Origin: Roseobacter sp.
GTDB taxonomy: Bacteria > Pseudomonadota > Alphaproteobacteria > Rhodobacterales > Rhodobacteraceae
Assembly: GCA_024636495.1 (NCBI GenBank)
Contig: JAGXGZ010000009.1
Location: 1 to 64,000 of the forward strand
Reading direction: 5' to 3'
DNA: 64,000 nucleotides
The notes beneath the pieces were generated by a model. That model had not been told where the DNA came from, did not search any database, and was given only the letters and a program-made list of their open reading frames with translations. The position numbers were made by a program, and so were the translations under genes. Within the stretch, counting starts at the first letter, position 1. The number at the start of each line of letters is the position of its first letter. Positions 45,366 to 54,775 of the stretch are shown piece after piece.

Positions 45366-45477
45366 GACATGTCCCCAATTTTCAACGGCTTGTGTGCTGG
45401 TAAATGCAAAAAGCCTTTGCGCACTGTTTACACAAACACCGAGACAACCGCGAGGCACATTCGCGCAAAGGCTGCGC

Positions 45478-45514
45478 AAAATAAAACCGCCGCACAGCGT
45501 GAGCTATGCGGCGG
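45478..45514 (-). terminator. Rho-independent terminator after the DUF1127 gene
   Basis: Read on the minus strand, the 8-base stem CCGCCGCA / TGCGGCGG (45514-45487) is followed by TTTTATTTT. It lies 29 bases after the stop of the DUF1127 gene. Confidence 0.8.
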
Positions 45515-45542
45515 TGAAATTTCGTGGGGCTAATGATGCGCC

Positions 45543-45761
45543 TTAGCGCCGAGCCACCGTCTGGGATGCTATGTGGCGGATTTCGCCACGTGCGATTCCG
45601 ATGTCGGCCAGATCGCGGTCTGTCATTGCGGACAGCTCGTTAAAGGTCTGGCGTGCAGCGCGCATGTCAGCGCGATTGGCGCGGAAGCCTTCGAAAAGGT
45701 TGCGCAGCTTGGCTGTTACGTCAAAGCTTGGTGTTGCTGTCGTTGCTGTTGTATAGCTCAT
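45543..45761 (-). CDS. DUF1127 small protein
   Basis: 72 residues, basic in its C-terminal half: LFEGFRANRADMRAARQTFN, then ELSAMTDRDLADIGIARGEI. The phrase LSxMxDRDLADIGIxRxxI is the DUF1127 (YjiS-like) signature. In relatives such as Rhodobacter, DUF1127 proteins are stress-induced and linked to small RNAs and RNA turnover. A strong terminator follows. A second micro-protein gene lies just upstream on the same strand. Confidence 0.85.
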   Translation of the reverse strand: MSYTTATTATPSFDVTAKLRNLFEGFRANRADMRAARQTFNELSAMTDRDLADIGIARGEIRHIASQTVARR

Positions 45762-45861
45762 TTTATTTCCTCATATTCGGTTTTGCGGTGGCCTATCCAC
45801 CGCAATCGGGTGTGTGAATGCGTCTTGATCCGTCTGGGAGGATCGGGATCAAACGCACATA

Positions 45862-46032
45862 TTATGCAGCTGCTACGCCGCTTGGGGTCTTGGTGAACAA
45901 GCCGCGCAGTTTTGCGCTTGTCTTGACTGCAAAGGCCGCGATGAACGCGCTGCGTTCTGCTTGGGCTCTTGCAAGGATCCGGGTTACTTCTTCCGGGGTG
46001 GCGGTGTGGTATGTTCTTACGTCGGTTTTCAT
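45862..46032 (-). CDS. Small 56-residue protein next to DUF1127
   Basis: The start is taken at ATG 46032, which has GGAAAG six bases upstream; longer frames read through sequence without a ribosome binding site. The product MKTDVRTYHTATPEEVTRIL... SAKLRGLFTKTPSGVAAA is helical and basic, with a tail resembling the LRxLF stretch of DUF1127 proteins. It probably forms an operon with the DUF1127 gene 100 bases downstream. Function unknown. Confidence 0.6.
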   Translation of the reverse strand: MKTDVRTYHTATPEEVTRILARAQAERSAFIAAFAVKTSAKLRGLFTKTPSGVAAA

Positions 46033-46242
46033 TTTCGTCTTTCCGTTTCTGAGCATCAATGCCCGTGACCTCCATATGTGCCCGCTTCTACAAAGGTGCA
46101 AACCATAGTCGATATGCGCTTTTTGCATGGCTAAAGGACTGTTGCTTTTGCCCAGACTTGGTCATAAGCGCGCCCAGAGATCGCCAGCATCCTCAGACAT
46201 GGTTAATTGCGTTACATGTCCGCATCCCTATGGAGAATTCCA

Positions 46243-46368
46243 ATGGCACTTAGTGTCCAGACCCAACCAATCGCGGCCCCTGCTTCGCCAAAAACAGTCG
46301 CAGACTCGCAAAAATCCACCAAGCCTGTAAAAAACAAACCAATTTTTACGGATTACGCCAGCATCTGA
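46243..46368 (+). CDS. Possible 41-residue micro-protein
   Basis: ATG 46243 follows GGAG at ideal spacing (seven bases). The product MALSVQTQPIAAPASPKTVA... KPIFTDYASI is Pro/Lys/Ala-rich and probably unstructured. Its stop falls inside the first unit of the 16-base tandem repeat. No family recognised; it may be a genuine small gene because of the good ribosome binding site. Confidence 0.4.
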   Translation: MALSVQTQPIAAPASPKTVADSQKSTKPVKNKPIFTDYASI

Positions 46369-46425
46369 AAGCGCTAAAATCTAAAAGTGCCGAGATCTGA
46401 AAGTGCCCAGATCAGAAAGTGACAG
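46363..46425. repeat. Four tandem copies of a 16-base repeat
   Basis: Units are ATCTGAAAGCGCTAAA (46363), ATCTAAAAGTGCCGAG (46379), ATCTGAAAGTGCCCAG (46395) and ATCAGAAAGTGACAG (46411, one base shorter). The core ATCTGAAAGTGCC is well kept. It lies between the micro-protein and the TfoX-like gene. Confidence 0.85.
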
Positions 46426-46454
46426 ATGCACGCGGCGCGGTTATGGTCGGGCGT

Positions 46455-46781
46455 ATGTCTGATCCCGTTACCACAATTCGCAACATTGGCCCTGCGTCGC
46501 AGGAAAGCTTTGCCAGCGTGGGTATCCACACGGCAGAGCAGTTGCGCGCTATGGGCGCGGATGCCGCTTACGAGATGTTGTTGCGTTCAGGCCAGCGTCC
46601 GCATTTCATCGGCTATTATGTGCTGGTGATGGGGTTGCAGGGCAGACCCTGGAACGATTGCAAGGGCGAAGAGAAAAAGGCCCTGCGCGTGAAATTCGAC
46701 GCGCTCAAGGCCCGCGCCTGTGATCCGGATCAATCAGAGTTTGAACGGATGATGAATCTGATCGGCGTCCGCGAGGGCTAG
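46455..46781 (+). CDS. TfoX C-terminal domain-like protein
   Basis: 108 residues from ATG 46455 (MSDPVTTIRNIGPASQESFA); ATG 46443 is an alternative. The helix-hairpin phrase IRNIGPASQESFASVGIHTAEQL followed by LRAMGADAAYEMLLRSG is that of the TfoX/Sxy C-terminal domain, which in larger proteins belongs to competence regulators. Stand-alone copies are common in Rhodobacterales and their role is unknown. It converges on phoB. Confidence 0.8.
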   Translation: MSDPVTTIRNIGPASQESFASVGIHTAEQLRAMGADAAYEMLLRSGQRPHFIGYYVLVMGLQGRPWNDCKGEEKKALRVKFDALKARACDPDQSEFERMMNLIGVREG

Positions 46782-46848
46782 GTGGATTAAAGCCCTGAGG
46801 ATGACTTGCAAAATGATCTAAAATAATATAAATCAATAACTTACGGCA

Positions 46849-47538
46849 TCATCCTAATGCATACCCTGCGCCGCGTACCGTGCGGATCGGATCACTGCCG
46901 CCATGCACGGTAAGTGCCTTGCGCAGCCGCGCGATATGGACGTCAACGGTACGCGTATCCACGAAAATATCCCGCCCCCACACATGATCCAGCAACTGGT
47001 CCCGGCTGAACACCCTGCCCGGCCGTTCCAGCAAGGTCACCAGCAAGCGGTACTCCGTCGGTCCCAGCTTCAATTCCTGTGCGGCACGGTTAACGCGGTG
47101 TGTTTCAGGATCAAGGTTGATATCATCGTAATTCAACGCTGATCCCGTCGTGGCAGGGCGCACCCTGCGCAGCTGTGTGCGCACGCGGGCCATCAGCTCG
47201 CGCATCGAATAGGGTTTGACCACATAGTCATCGGCACCCGTTTCAAGACCGCGCACGGTGTCGACTTCTTCCGAGCGCGCCGACAGCATGATCACCGGAA
47301 TATGGCGGGTGTCCTCGCGGGTTTTCAGTTGGCGGCACACTTCGATCCCGCTTAGCAGCGGCATCATCCAATCAAGTATCACAAGGTCCGGCAGTGCCTC
47401 TGCAACCAACAGCAACGCTTCCTCGCCGTTTTCGGCGCGGCGCACGTCGAACCCTTCGGCCTCAAGATTATAGGCCAGCACTTCGCGTTGCGCTGGTTCA
47501 TCCTCGACCAGCAGGATTTGGGGGTGCGATGCGGCCAT
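46849..47538 (-). CDS. phoB: Phosphate regulon response regulator
   Basis: 229 residues. The receiver domain holds the acceptor Asp in DLVILDWMMPLLSGIEV and the conserved Lys in VVKPYS. The OmpR-type winged helix closes with VDVHIARLRKAL and IRTVRGAGYAL. It is the last gene of the pst operon, three bases after phoU. It would bind the Pho boxes before pstS once phosphorylated by PhoR. Confidence 0.95.
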   Translation of the reverse strand: MAASHPQILLVEDEPAQREVLAYNLEAEGFDVRRAENGEEALLLVAEALPDLVILDWMMPLLSGIEVCRQLKTREDTRHIPVIMLSARSEEVDTVRGLETGADDYVVKPYSMRELMARVRTQLRRVRPATTGSALNYDDINLDPETHRVNRAAQELKLGPTEYRLLVTLLERPGRVFSRDQLLDHVWGRDIFVDTRTVDVHIARLRKALTVHGGSDPIRTVRGAGYALG

Positions 47539-47541
47539 TGT

Positions 47542-48249
47542 CTAACCTTTCAGCTTGGTCGACGTATCATCGGCTTTCGGGCGATCCTCGTCCGGTTGCG
47601 TGCCGGTGACCAAATAGACGACCTGCTCGGCAATCGATGTCACCAGATCGCCCATCCGTTCGACGTTCTTGGCGATGAAATGCAGGTGCATACAAGACGT
47701 GATGTTGCGCGGGTCTTCCATCATAAAGGTCAGGAATTCGCGGAAAAGCGCATTGTACATCTGGTCTACGTCTTCGTCGCGGGCAATTACGTCCATCGCC
47801 AGTTCCGCGTCGCGCTGCACATAGCTGTCAAGCGCGTCAGTCAACATCGCTTCGACGGTCTTGCACATGCGCCGGATAGCGCCTGTGCTGTCATTGACGG
47901 CGGGCAATTGCGCCAAAACCGAATTGCGTTTGGCCATGTTCTTGGCGTAGTCGCCGATACGCTCAAGGCTGGCGCTGATCTTGATCACACTCAGGATAAG
48001 CCGCAAATCAATCGCGGCGGGCGCGCGCAAGGCAATGATGCGGGCGGCGCGTTCGTTGATCAGCTCTTCCAAAGCATCGATGGCCTTGTCGCCCGACCGC
48101 ACCTGAGCGGCCAGTTCCTCGTCGCGGGTCTCGAGCGATTGGGCTGCAAGGCGAATGGCGTCCTCGACCATTCCGCCCATCTTCATGATCTGGGCTTGGA
48201 CGCTTTCAAGGTCGCGGTCAAAAGCCGAGGCAATATGTTGATCTTGCAT
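47542..48249 (-). CDS. phoU: Phosphate transport regulator PhoU
   Basis: 235 residues from ATG 48249 (MQDQHIASAFDRDLES); a longer frame overlaps pstB. It is the usual two three-helix bundles with acidic metal sites (E/DxxxD repeats, e.g. DEDVDQMYNALFRE). It links PstB and PhoR in signalling phosphate sufficiency and limits uptake. It sits between pstB (4-base gap) and phoB. Confidence 0.95.
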   Translation of the reverse strand: MQDQHIASAFDRDLESVQAQIMKMGGMVEDAIRLAAQSLETRDEELAAQVRSGDKAIDALEELINERAARIIALRAPAAIDLRLILSVIKISASLERIGDYAKNMAKRNSVLAQLPAVNDSTGAIRRMCKTVEAMLTDALDSYVQRDAELAMDVIARDEDVDQMYNALFREFLTFMMEDPRNITSCMHLHFIAKNVERMGDLVTSIAEQVVYLVTGTQPDEDRPKADDTSTKLKG

Positions 48250-48253
48250 GATA

Positions 48254-49051
48254 TTATCCGATCCGGCCAGTGATGTAACTTTCGGTCCGAGGGTCCTCGG
48301 GCGCGGTGAAAATCTTGTCTGTCTCGCCGTATTCAACAAGGTTGCCCAAGTGGAAAAACGCGGTCTTCTGGCTGACCCTTGCCGCCTGCTGCATCGAGTG
48401 GGTCACGATCACCACAGCATAGTTCTGGCGCAACTCGTCGATCAGTTCTTCGACCTGCGCAGTGGCGATAGGGTCAAGGGCAGAACACGGCTCGTCCATC
48501 AGCAGCACTTCGGGTTCGGTGGCGATAGCACGGGCGATGCACAGCCGTTGCTGCTGGCCCCCCGACAGGCCGGTTCCCGGTGCGTTCAGGCGGTCCTTGA
48601 CCTCGTTCCAGATCGCCGCCCGCTTTAACGCGCGCTCGACGATGTCGTCCAGTTCGGCCTTGTTGCGCGACAGGCCGTGGATGCGGGGGCCGTAAGCGAC
48701 ATTGTCATAGATCGACTTGGGGAACGGGTTTGGCTTTTGAAAAACCATCCCGACCTTGGCGCGCAGCTGCACCGGATCGACGTTGCTGTCATAGATGTCT
48801 TCGCCATCGATCATGATGTCGCCTTGGACGCGGCAGATATCAATCGTGTCGTTCATCCTGTTGATACAGCGCAAGAAAGTCGACTTGCCGCAGCCAGATG
48901 GGCCAATAAAGGCGGTGACCGTTTTGTCCTGGATCTCGACCGACACGTCTTTGATGGCTTGGTTTTCGCCATAGTAGACCTGTACATTATTGGCCGAGAT
49001 TTTGATCTTGTCTGTGGTCACGTCCATCTCCGATATTACGTTATCTTTCAT
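48254..49051 (-). CDS. pstB: Phosphate ABC transporter ATPase
   Basis: 265 residues. Walker [10 protein letters not shown], signature [14 protein letters not shown] and Walker [14 protein letters not shown] are intact, with the phosphate-family phrase [20 protein letters not shown]. It drives import through PstA/PstC. It follows pstA by 17 bases. Confidence 0.97.
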   Translation of the reverse strand: MKDNVISEMDVTTDKIKISANNVQVYYGENQAIKDVSVEIQDKTVTAFIGPSGCGKSTFLRCINRMNDTIDICRVQGDIMIDGEDIYDSNVDPVQLRAKVGMVFQKPNPFPKSIYDNVAYGPRIHGLSRNKAELDDIVERALKRAAIWNEVKDRLNAPGTGLSGGQQQRLCIARAIATEPEVLLMDEPCSALDPIATAQVEELIDELRQNYAVVIVTHSMQQAARVSQKTAFFHLGNLVEYGETDKIFTAPEDPRTESYITGRIG

Positions 49052-49068
49052 AGCCTTGCCTATCTTCC

Positions 49069-50409
49069 TTACCAGCGCCGTTCAAACCGGCGCCGCAGCA
49101 TGACGGCGATGGCATTCATCGTTACAAGAAACACCAGCAGGATGATGATACCACCCCAGGCGCGTTCATAGAACGCCGGATCCGCCCGTTTGGCCCATTC
49201 ATATATCTGCGCCGGCATGGCCGAGTTGGGGTCCATCAAACCGGACGCGATCCCGTCCGGTGGGTTTGACGCGATAAAACCGACCATCCCGATCAGCAGC
49301 AGCGGTGCGGTTTCACCCAACGCCTGCGCCAGACCGATGATCGTGCCGGTCAAGATACCGGGGGCGGCCAAGGGCAGCACATGGTGGAACACCGACTGCA
49401 TTTTTGATGCGCCCACACCCAATGCGGCATCACGGATGCTGGGTGGCACGGATTTCAGCGAAGCGCGGGTCGAGATGATGATGGTCGGCAGCGTCATCAG
49501 CGTCAATACCAGCCCCCCGACCAGCGGGGCCGAGTTCGGAAGATGCATGTAGTTGATGAAAACAGCCAGGCCCAGGATACCAAAGACGATGGACGGCACG
49601 GCTGCAAGGTTCGAGATGTTCACCTCGATAATGTCAGTAATCCAGTTTTTCGGCGCGAATTCCTCGAGGTAGATCGACGCGGCAACCCCGATCGGCAGGG
49701 CAAGCGCCAAAACGACCAGCATCATGAACAGCGATCCGATCATCGACACGCCCATGCCTGCTGCCTCGGGGCGTGCATCGGACGCGTCAGCGCCAGTGAT
49801 GAACGCAAGATTAAAGCGTTTTTCAAGCGCACCATCCGCGCGTAAAGCGTCCACCAGATCAAGCTGGGCAACGTTGATGTTCTTGTCATTGGCGATACTC
49901 TCGCGGGTGACACGGCCTTTGACATAGCCATCAACACGGCTGTTGGTCAGGAACCGAAATTCGACCGAGGTGCCAATCAGATCCGTGTTTTCCAGCACGA
50001 AATCGCGCAGCTTAGCAGCGGCATCCTTTGACAGAATATCCTCCAGCTCTTTGGGTTTCAGATCCGTCACAATGCCAGCTTGTGCAACTTTGGCTTCCAT
50101 TGCGGCTGCCATCAAAGGCGCGTAGCCGAATGTCGATACCTTCTTGATCTCTTCAAGATCACGGTTGCCGTTCTTATCCAGCTTTGCCTCGAGCAGTTGC
50201 ACATCAAGCGTCAGAAAGGTCTGTTGAAACGCGCCTGTACCCCGCCCGATGATGGTAGACAGCAAGATCAGGAGCATCAGCATGCCTGCCGAAATCGCTG
50301 CGATCCCGTAGGCTTTAAACCGCGTTTCGGCCCGGTTGCGTTTTACTGTGCGGGCATCCTGCTTCAGCAGCGAATTATGCGGGGTCGTGTGGTTGGGCAT
50401 GTCGGTCAT
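49069..50409 (-). CDS. pstA: Phosphate ABC transporter permease
   Basis: 446 residues, longer than the ~300 of E. coli PstA because of a large periplasmic insert after the first helix (residues ~65-200), as is common in Alphaproteobacteria. The C-terminal permease domain carries [20 protein letters not shown] and [18 protein letters not shown]. Its ATG overlaps the pstC stop (ATGA). Confidence 0.95.
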   Translation of the reverse strand: MTDMPNHTTPHNSLLKQDARTVKRNRAETRFKAYGIAAISAGMLMLLILLSTIIGRGTGAFQQTFLTLDVQLLEAKLDKNGNRDLEEIKKVSTFGYAPLMAAAMEAKVAQAGIVTDLKPKELEDILSKDAAAKLRDFVLENTDLIGTSVEFRFLTNSRVDGYVKGRVTRESIANDKNINVAQLDLVDALRADGALEKRFNLAFITGADASDARPEAAGMGVSMIGSLFMMLVVLALALPIGVAASIYLEEFAPKNWITDIIEVNISNLAAVPSIVFGILGLAVFINYMHLPNSAPLVGGLVLTLMTLPTIIISTRASLKSVPPSIRDAALGVGASKMQSVFHHVLPLAAPGILTGTIIGLAQALGETAPLLLIGMVGFIASNPPDGIASGLMDPNSAMPAQIYEWAKRADPAFYERAWGGIIILLVFLVTMNAIAVMLRRRFERRW

Positions 50410-51905
50410 TCGTACTGCTCCCGGTATTTGCGCACGATGTAAAGGGCCACAACGTTCAGCCCAAGGGTCAGGACGAACAGGGTCAGGCCAAGAGCGAAGG
50501 CGACCAACGTTTCAGGGCTGGCAAAGTCTGTGTCGCCTGTCAGCTGGCTAACGATGCGTGTGGTGATGGTGGTCATCGCCTCGAGAGGGTTGGCAGAGAT
50601 ACGCGCAATCGCCCCTGCCCCCAAAACCACGATCATCGTCTCGCCGATGGCGCGGCTGGCAGCAAGCAATATCGCCCCAACGATGCCCGGCAAGGCGGCG
50701 GGTATGACGACCTGGCGGATCGTCTCGGAATGGGTCGCGCCCAACCCGAATGATCCGTCGCGCATGGATTGGGGCACAGCATTGATGATGTCGTCGCTTA
50801 AGGATGAAACAAAGGGGATCAACATGATGCCCATGACAAGACCTGCGGTCAAAACCGATGTCGCCCCGCTCATCCAATCGACGCCCAGAATGCCGTTTTC
50901 ACCGCGCCCGAACAGATCGACCAGAAACGGGCCGACCGTGAGCAGCGCAAACAGGCCGTAGACGATTGTGGGGATACCAGCGAGGATCTCAAGCAAGGGT
51001 TTGGCTACGGCACGAACCTTGCTGTTGGCATATTCGGACAGATAGATCGCCGCAAAGAGACCAATAGGAACCGCAACAAGCAAGGCGATGATCGAGATAT
51101 AGATCGTACCCCAGAGCAGCGGCAGGATCGACAGATCGCTGTCCCCGCGAAAGTTGGGCGACCATTTATCGCCAAGAAAGAAGTCCTGCCAAGGATGCAG
51201 CGAGAAGAAGTTGATCGATTCAAACAACATCGAAAAAACGATGCCCACAGTGGTCAAAATCGCCAGCGACGCAGCGATCATCAGCAGCGCCAGCATGAAA
51301 CGTTCAACCAAATTGCGGGCGCGAAAGGTCGCCGTTGTGGCACGCATCGCAATGAATAAACCAATCAACGAAATTGCGCAGATGGCGGCTGTCATCAGCC
51401 ACTGGCCTGTCGCTTGCATGCTGCGATAGCGTTGCGCCGCGTTTAGGACCTCGGCGGTGACTTCTGACCCCAAGGCTACGCCGCTTTCGGCCAACAGCGA
51501 ACGGATGTCTGTGTTGGCAGTAGATATGTCGCGTGCAGCATCGGCAGTAAGCGCGCCAGCGTCAACGGCGGTGGTCAGCCCGTTTGCCACGCGGCGCACA
51601 TCGCTCATGACCAGATTGACCGATGACCCTTCGCTGACGGCGGCCTGCGGGATCAGGCTGATCACTGAATTTTGGATCAGCATCGGTTGCACAAACAACC
51701 AGATCGCAAGCACGAAAAGCGCCGGGATCGCGGTCATCATTGCGGCATTATAGCCGTAGTAATTCGGTAAGGAATGCAATTTGCGCGCATCACCCGATGC
51801 CGCCGCCATCGCCCGGTTGCGCGCCATGAAAAACGCCAGGGCTGTCAGTATCAAAACAACGATCACAAGCAGCGTTGTCGGTGCCACATTCAAGAAATTG
51901 CCCAT
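50406..51905 (-). CDS. pstC: Phosphate ABC transporter permease
   Basis: 499 residues, also longer than E. coli PstC, with an extended N-terminal part containing extra helices and a periplasmic loop (residues ~80-165). Permease marks are SMRDGSFGLGATHSETIRQV and AASRAIGETMIVVLGAGAIA. It follows pstS after a hairpin terminator, which probably lowers permease expression relative to the binding protein. Confidence 0.95.
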   Translation of the reverse strand: MGNFLNVAPTTLLVIVVLILTALAFFMARNRAMAAASGDARKLHSLPNYYGYNAAMMTAIPALFVLAIWLFVQPMLIQNSVISLIPQAAVSEGSSVNLVMSDVRRVANGLTTAVDAGALTADAARDISTANTDIRSLLAESGVALGSEVTAEVLNAAQRYRSMQATGQWLMTAAICAISLIGLFIAMRATTATFRARNLVERFMLALLMIAASLAILTTVGIVFSMLFESINFFSLHPWQDFFLGDKWSPNFRGDSDLSILPLLWGTIYISIIALLVAVPIGLFAAIYLSEYANSKVRAVAKPLLEILAGIPTIVYGLFALLTVGPFLVDLFGRGENGILGVDWMSGATSVLTAGLVMGIMLIPFVSSLSDDIINAVPQSMRDGSFGLGATHSETIRQVVIPAALPGIVGAILLAASRAIGETMIVVLGAGAIARISANPLEAMTTITTRIVSQLTGDTDFASPETLVAFALGLTLFVLTLGLNVVALYIVRKYREQYE

Positions 51906-51965
51906 TTGGTGGCCCCTGTCGTTTCCCCGTCTTAGGGGGTCGTCGTTCAGATACTATCAGTCAAC

Positions 51966-52003
51966 AAAAAAATTCCGGAGAAGGGCAATCCCCCTCTCCG
52001 GAA
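51966..52003 (-). terminator. Hairpin terminator between pstS and pstC
   Basis: Read on the minus strand, TCCGGAGA pairs with TCTCCGGA, extended by a G-rich/C-rich inner stem around an ATTG loop, and is followed by TTTTTTT. It lies 15 bases after the pstS stop. A leaky terminator here would give more PstS than permease. Confidence 0.8.
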
Positions 52004-52016
52004 ACGTTTTAAAAGC

Positions 52017-53057
52017 TTAGGAACCGCCGCCCATGACAGCTTCGTCGGCTACAGTTTGCTGAACCGCGACCAGCTCTGGATCGGACACCAGACCGTATTC
52101 AGCCAACGGGCCATCGGGTCCTGCGATCTCGTCGGCGACGAAGAACTCAGCGTATTCTTTCAGGCCAGGGATCACGCCGATGTGGGCTTTCTTGACGTAG
52201 AAGAACAACGGGCGCGACACGGGGTAGTCGCCTGCAGAAATCGTGGCAACGGTTGGCTCGACGCCGCCCATGGTTGCAACTTGCAGCTTGTCTGTGTTGT
52301 TTTCGTAGAACGCCAGACCGAACACGCCGATACCATCTTTGTTGCTTTCGATACGGGCCAGCGTTTCTGTGTAATCGCCATCGATATCAACCGATGTGCC
52401 GTCTGTGCGCAGCGTCATGCAGGACTTTTCAGCCGCTTTCATGTCGCCACCGTTTGCCGCTGCATAGGCTTCCACGTCGCCTGTTGCTTCACAACCGGCC
52501 AGGATTACTTTTTCTTCGAAAACTTCGCGTGTGCCGTGCTTGGTGCCGGGAATATAGGCTTGGATCGGCTGGTCAGGGAAGTTTGCGTTCACTTCGTTCC
52601 AGGACTTGTAAGGGTTCGCAACCAGCGCGCCGTCAACAACAACCTGCTCGCTCAGGGCTTTGTACCAGTCTTCTGGGGTGAATTCGAAAGAGCTGCCGTT
52701 GATGTCGGATGCGAAGACGATACCGTCATACCCGATGCGCACTTCGATGATGTCGGTCACGCCGTTTGCGGCACATACTTCAACTTCGGAGGATTTGATC
52801 TGGCGCGAGGCGTTTGCGACGTCGATTGTGTTTTCGCCAACACCTTCACAAAAACGCTTCAGACCAGCAGAAGAACCGCCGGATTCAACAACGGGTGTTG
52901 GGAAGTCAAAGTTTTCGCCAAAGGCTTCGGCAACGATTGAGGCGTAGGGCAGAACGGTCGAAGAACCGGCAACCTGTACCTGATCGCGGGCAACCGCAGC
53001 GGTTGCACAAACGGCGGAAATGGCCAAGGCAGATGTGGTGAGTTTAACGAGCGACAT
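52017..53057 (-). CDS. pstS: Periplasmic phosphate-binding protein
   Basis: 346 residues from ATG 53057 (MSLVKLTTSALAISAVCATA); the longer frame adds a non-signal leader. The signal peptide ends AAVA. Phosphate-binding marks are VAGSSTVLPYA, ESGGSSAGLKRFCEG and DVANASRQIK. Pho boxes lie about 85-110 bases upstream of the start. Confidence 0.95.
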   Translation of the reverse strand: MSLVKLTTSALAISAVCATAAVARDQVQVAGSSTVLPYASIVAEAFGENFDFPTPVVESGGSSAGLKRFCEGVGENTIDVANASRQIKSSEVEVCAANGVTDIIEVRIGYDGIVFASDINGSSFEFTPEDWYKALSEQVVVDGALVANPYKSWNEVNANFPDQPIQAYIPGTKHGTREVFEEKVILAGCEATGDVEAYAAANGGDMKAAEKSCMTLRTDGTSVDIDGDYTETLARIESNKDGIGVFGLAFYENNTDKLQVATMGGVEPTVATISAGDYPVSRPLFFYVKKAHIGVIPGLKEYAEFFVADEIAGPDGPLAEYGLVSDPELVAVQQTVADEAVMGGGS

Positions 53058-53139
53058 GATGTCTCCTGTCAGCTTAGATTTTGTGACCACCCCCATGGTG
53101 ATCTTGTGGCCACCCCTAGGGTCGCCATGTTTGGCTTTT

Positions 53140-53168
53140 GTGACAGTAGTGTTACAGTTTTATGACAA
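53140..53168 (-). promoter_or_regulatory. Pho boxes upstream of pstS
   Basis: On the minus strand three 7-base half-sites repeat every 11 bases: TTGTCAT-AAAA-CTGTAAC-ACTA-CTGTCAC (53168 down to 53140). This matches the PhoB consensus CTGTCAT with 4-base AT-rich spacers. Confidence 0.85.
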
Positions 53169-53206
53169 CCACCGTTTCGCCGGTATTTTAGAAAAATTTT
53201 CGCATC

Positions 53207-54250
53207 TCAAGCAGCGTCGAGTGGCAGGATCACTGTAAACTGGCTGCCTTGGCCCAAGGCACTGGTGATTTTGAGCCGCCCGCGGTGCCTGTTCAGGATA
53301 TGCTTCACAATCGCTAGGCCCAACCCGGTGCCGCCAAGCGCGCGGCTGCGGTGATTGTCGGCGCGGTAGAATCGCTCGGTCAGGCGGGGAATATGCAGCG
53401 GATCAATACCCGCGCCATGGTCCGTGACCGTCACATGCAGCGCAGGCCCGCGCAAAGACGGATCGCGCAGCGTCGTTTCCACGTCGATCTCGACCGATTT
53501 TCCGGTGCCACCGTATTTGATCGCGTTTTCGATCAGATTGGTAAAGACCTGCAAAAGCTGATCTGCATCCCCGCTGAGCGGTAAGGGATCAGCGCCGATG
53601 CGCGGCACCAACGTCACATCGGCCTCGACTGCCAAGGGATTGAGGTTGCGCAGGGTCGATTGCAGCACATTGCGTAAATCGACCCGTTCGGTCGGACGTA
53701 CCCGTTCATCTGATTCGACCCGCGACAGCGATAACAGATCACCGACCAGACGGTTCATGCGCTCGGCCTCGCCTGTCATAATGCCCAAAAAACGGTCCCG
53801 GGCGGCGGCGTCATCGCGGGCAGGCCCGCGCAGCGTTTCGATAAACCCCATCAACGAGGTCAACGGCGTGCGCAGCTCGTGGCTGACGTTGGCCACGAAA
53901 TCTCGGCGCATCTGGCTGGCTTTGGTGACTTGGGTGATGTCTTGGAAGCTTAGCAAAACGTAATCAGTCCCCGCCACGCGGCGTACAAATACCCGAAACG
54001 TCGTGTCGGTGGTGCCATCGCTGGATAGATAATGGGCGTCTCGCGGTTTGTCGTCGCGCTGGCACTGCTCGACGGCGTCTACCACTGTGGGTTGGCGCAG
54101 CACGTTGATGAAATGGCGATCCAATGCGGCATCGCCAACCAACGCCTTTGCCGCGGCGTTCATCGCCACAATCCGCTCGGCGCGATCCACCGCGAGCGTC
54201 GGCAGCGGCAACGCCGCCAAGAGATCGGGCAAAAGCGGACGGATTACCAT
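53207..54250 (-). CDS. phoR: Phosphate regulon sensor kinase, apparently soluble
   Basis: 347 residues: a PAS domain (LPTLAVDRAERIVAMNAAAK, residues ~15-110), a HisKA domain with FVANVSHELRTPLTSLMGF, and a HATPase with LIENAIKYGG, DHGAGID and GGTGLGLAIVK. No transmembrane helix is visible at the N-terminus, unlike E. coli PhoR, so membrane association would depend on other contacts. It lies upstream of the pst promoter and on the same strand. Confidence 0.9.
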   Translation of the reverse strand: MVIRPLLPDLLAALPLPTLAVDRAERIVAMNAAAKALVGDAALDRHFINVLRQPTVVDAVEQCQRDDKPRDAHYLSSDGTTDTTFRVFVRRVAGTDYVLLSFQDITQVTKASQMRRDFVANVSHELRTPLTSLMGFIETLRGPARDDAAARDRFLGIMTGEAERMNRLVGDLLSLSRVESDERVRPTERVDLRNVLQSTLRNLNPLAVEADVTLVPRIGADPLPLSGDADQLLQVFTNLIENAIKYGGTGKSVEIDVETTLRDPSLRGPALHVTVTDHGAGIDPLHIPRLTERFYRADNHRSRALGGTGLGLAIVKHILNRHRGRLKITSALGQGSQFTVILPLDAA

Positions 54251-54253
54251 GGC

Positions 54254-54775
54254 TTAAACAGGCTTCAGATCGCTGCGAAACCGGCGGGCGTTGTCTTGGT
54301 AATGTTTGGCGCTGGCGGTCAGCCCCGCAATTGCGGCCGCATCCAGTTCGCGCACGACCTTGCCCGGCGCGCCCATCACCAGCGATCCGTCAGGGATCAC
54401 CTTGTTTTCGGTTATCAGCGCCCCTGCCCCGATCAGGCAATTTTTGCCGATCTTGGCGCCGTTCAGCACAGTGGCCCCCATCCCGATCAGGGAATTGTCG
54501 CCAATCGTGCAGCCATGCAGCATGACCTTGTGGCCGATGGTACAGTTTTCGCCAATCGTCAGTGGGCATCCTGGGTCCGTATGGAAGACGCAGTTTTCCT
54601 GAACGTTGCTGCCCTTTCCGACGTGGATCAGCTCGTTGTCGCCCCGCAAGGTGCTGCCAAACCAGACAGAGGTGTCGGCATCCAGCACAACATTGCCAAT
54701 CACGTTCGCATCAGGGGCAACCCACGCGGTGGTGTCTACGGTCGGGGCGCTTTTGGCCAAGGCATACAGGGTCAT
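54254..54775 (-). CDS. Gamma-carbonic anhydrase-like hexapeptide protein
   Basis: 173 residues of left-handed beta-helix hexapeptide repeats ([36 protein letters not shown]). Candidate zinc ligands His65, His82 and His87 are placed as in gamma-carbonic anhydrases. Members of the YrdA/PaaY group often lack proven activity. It lies between phoR and gmk, overlapping the gmk stop by four bases. Confidence 0.85.
   Translation of the reverse strand: MTLYALAKSAPTVDTTAWVAPDANVIGNVVLDADTSVWFGSTLRGDNELIHVGKGSNVQENCVFHTDPGCPLTIGENCTIGHKVMLHGCTIGDNSLIGMGATVLNGAKIGKNCLIGAGALITENKVIPDGSLVMGAPGKVVRELDAAAIAGLTASAKHYQDNARRFRSDLKPV

Noticed and set aside
47488-48273. Long plus-strand open frame opposite phoU
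   Set aside because: It is the antisense shadow of phoU/phoB, which have clear family motifs.
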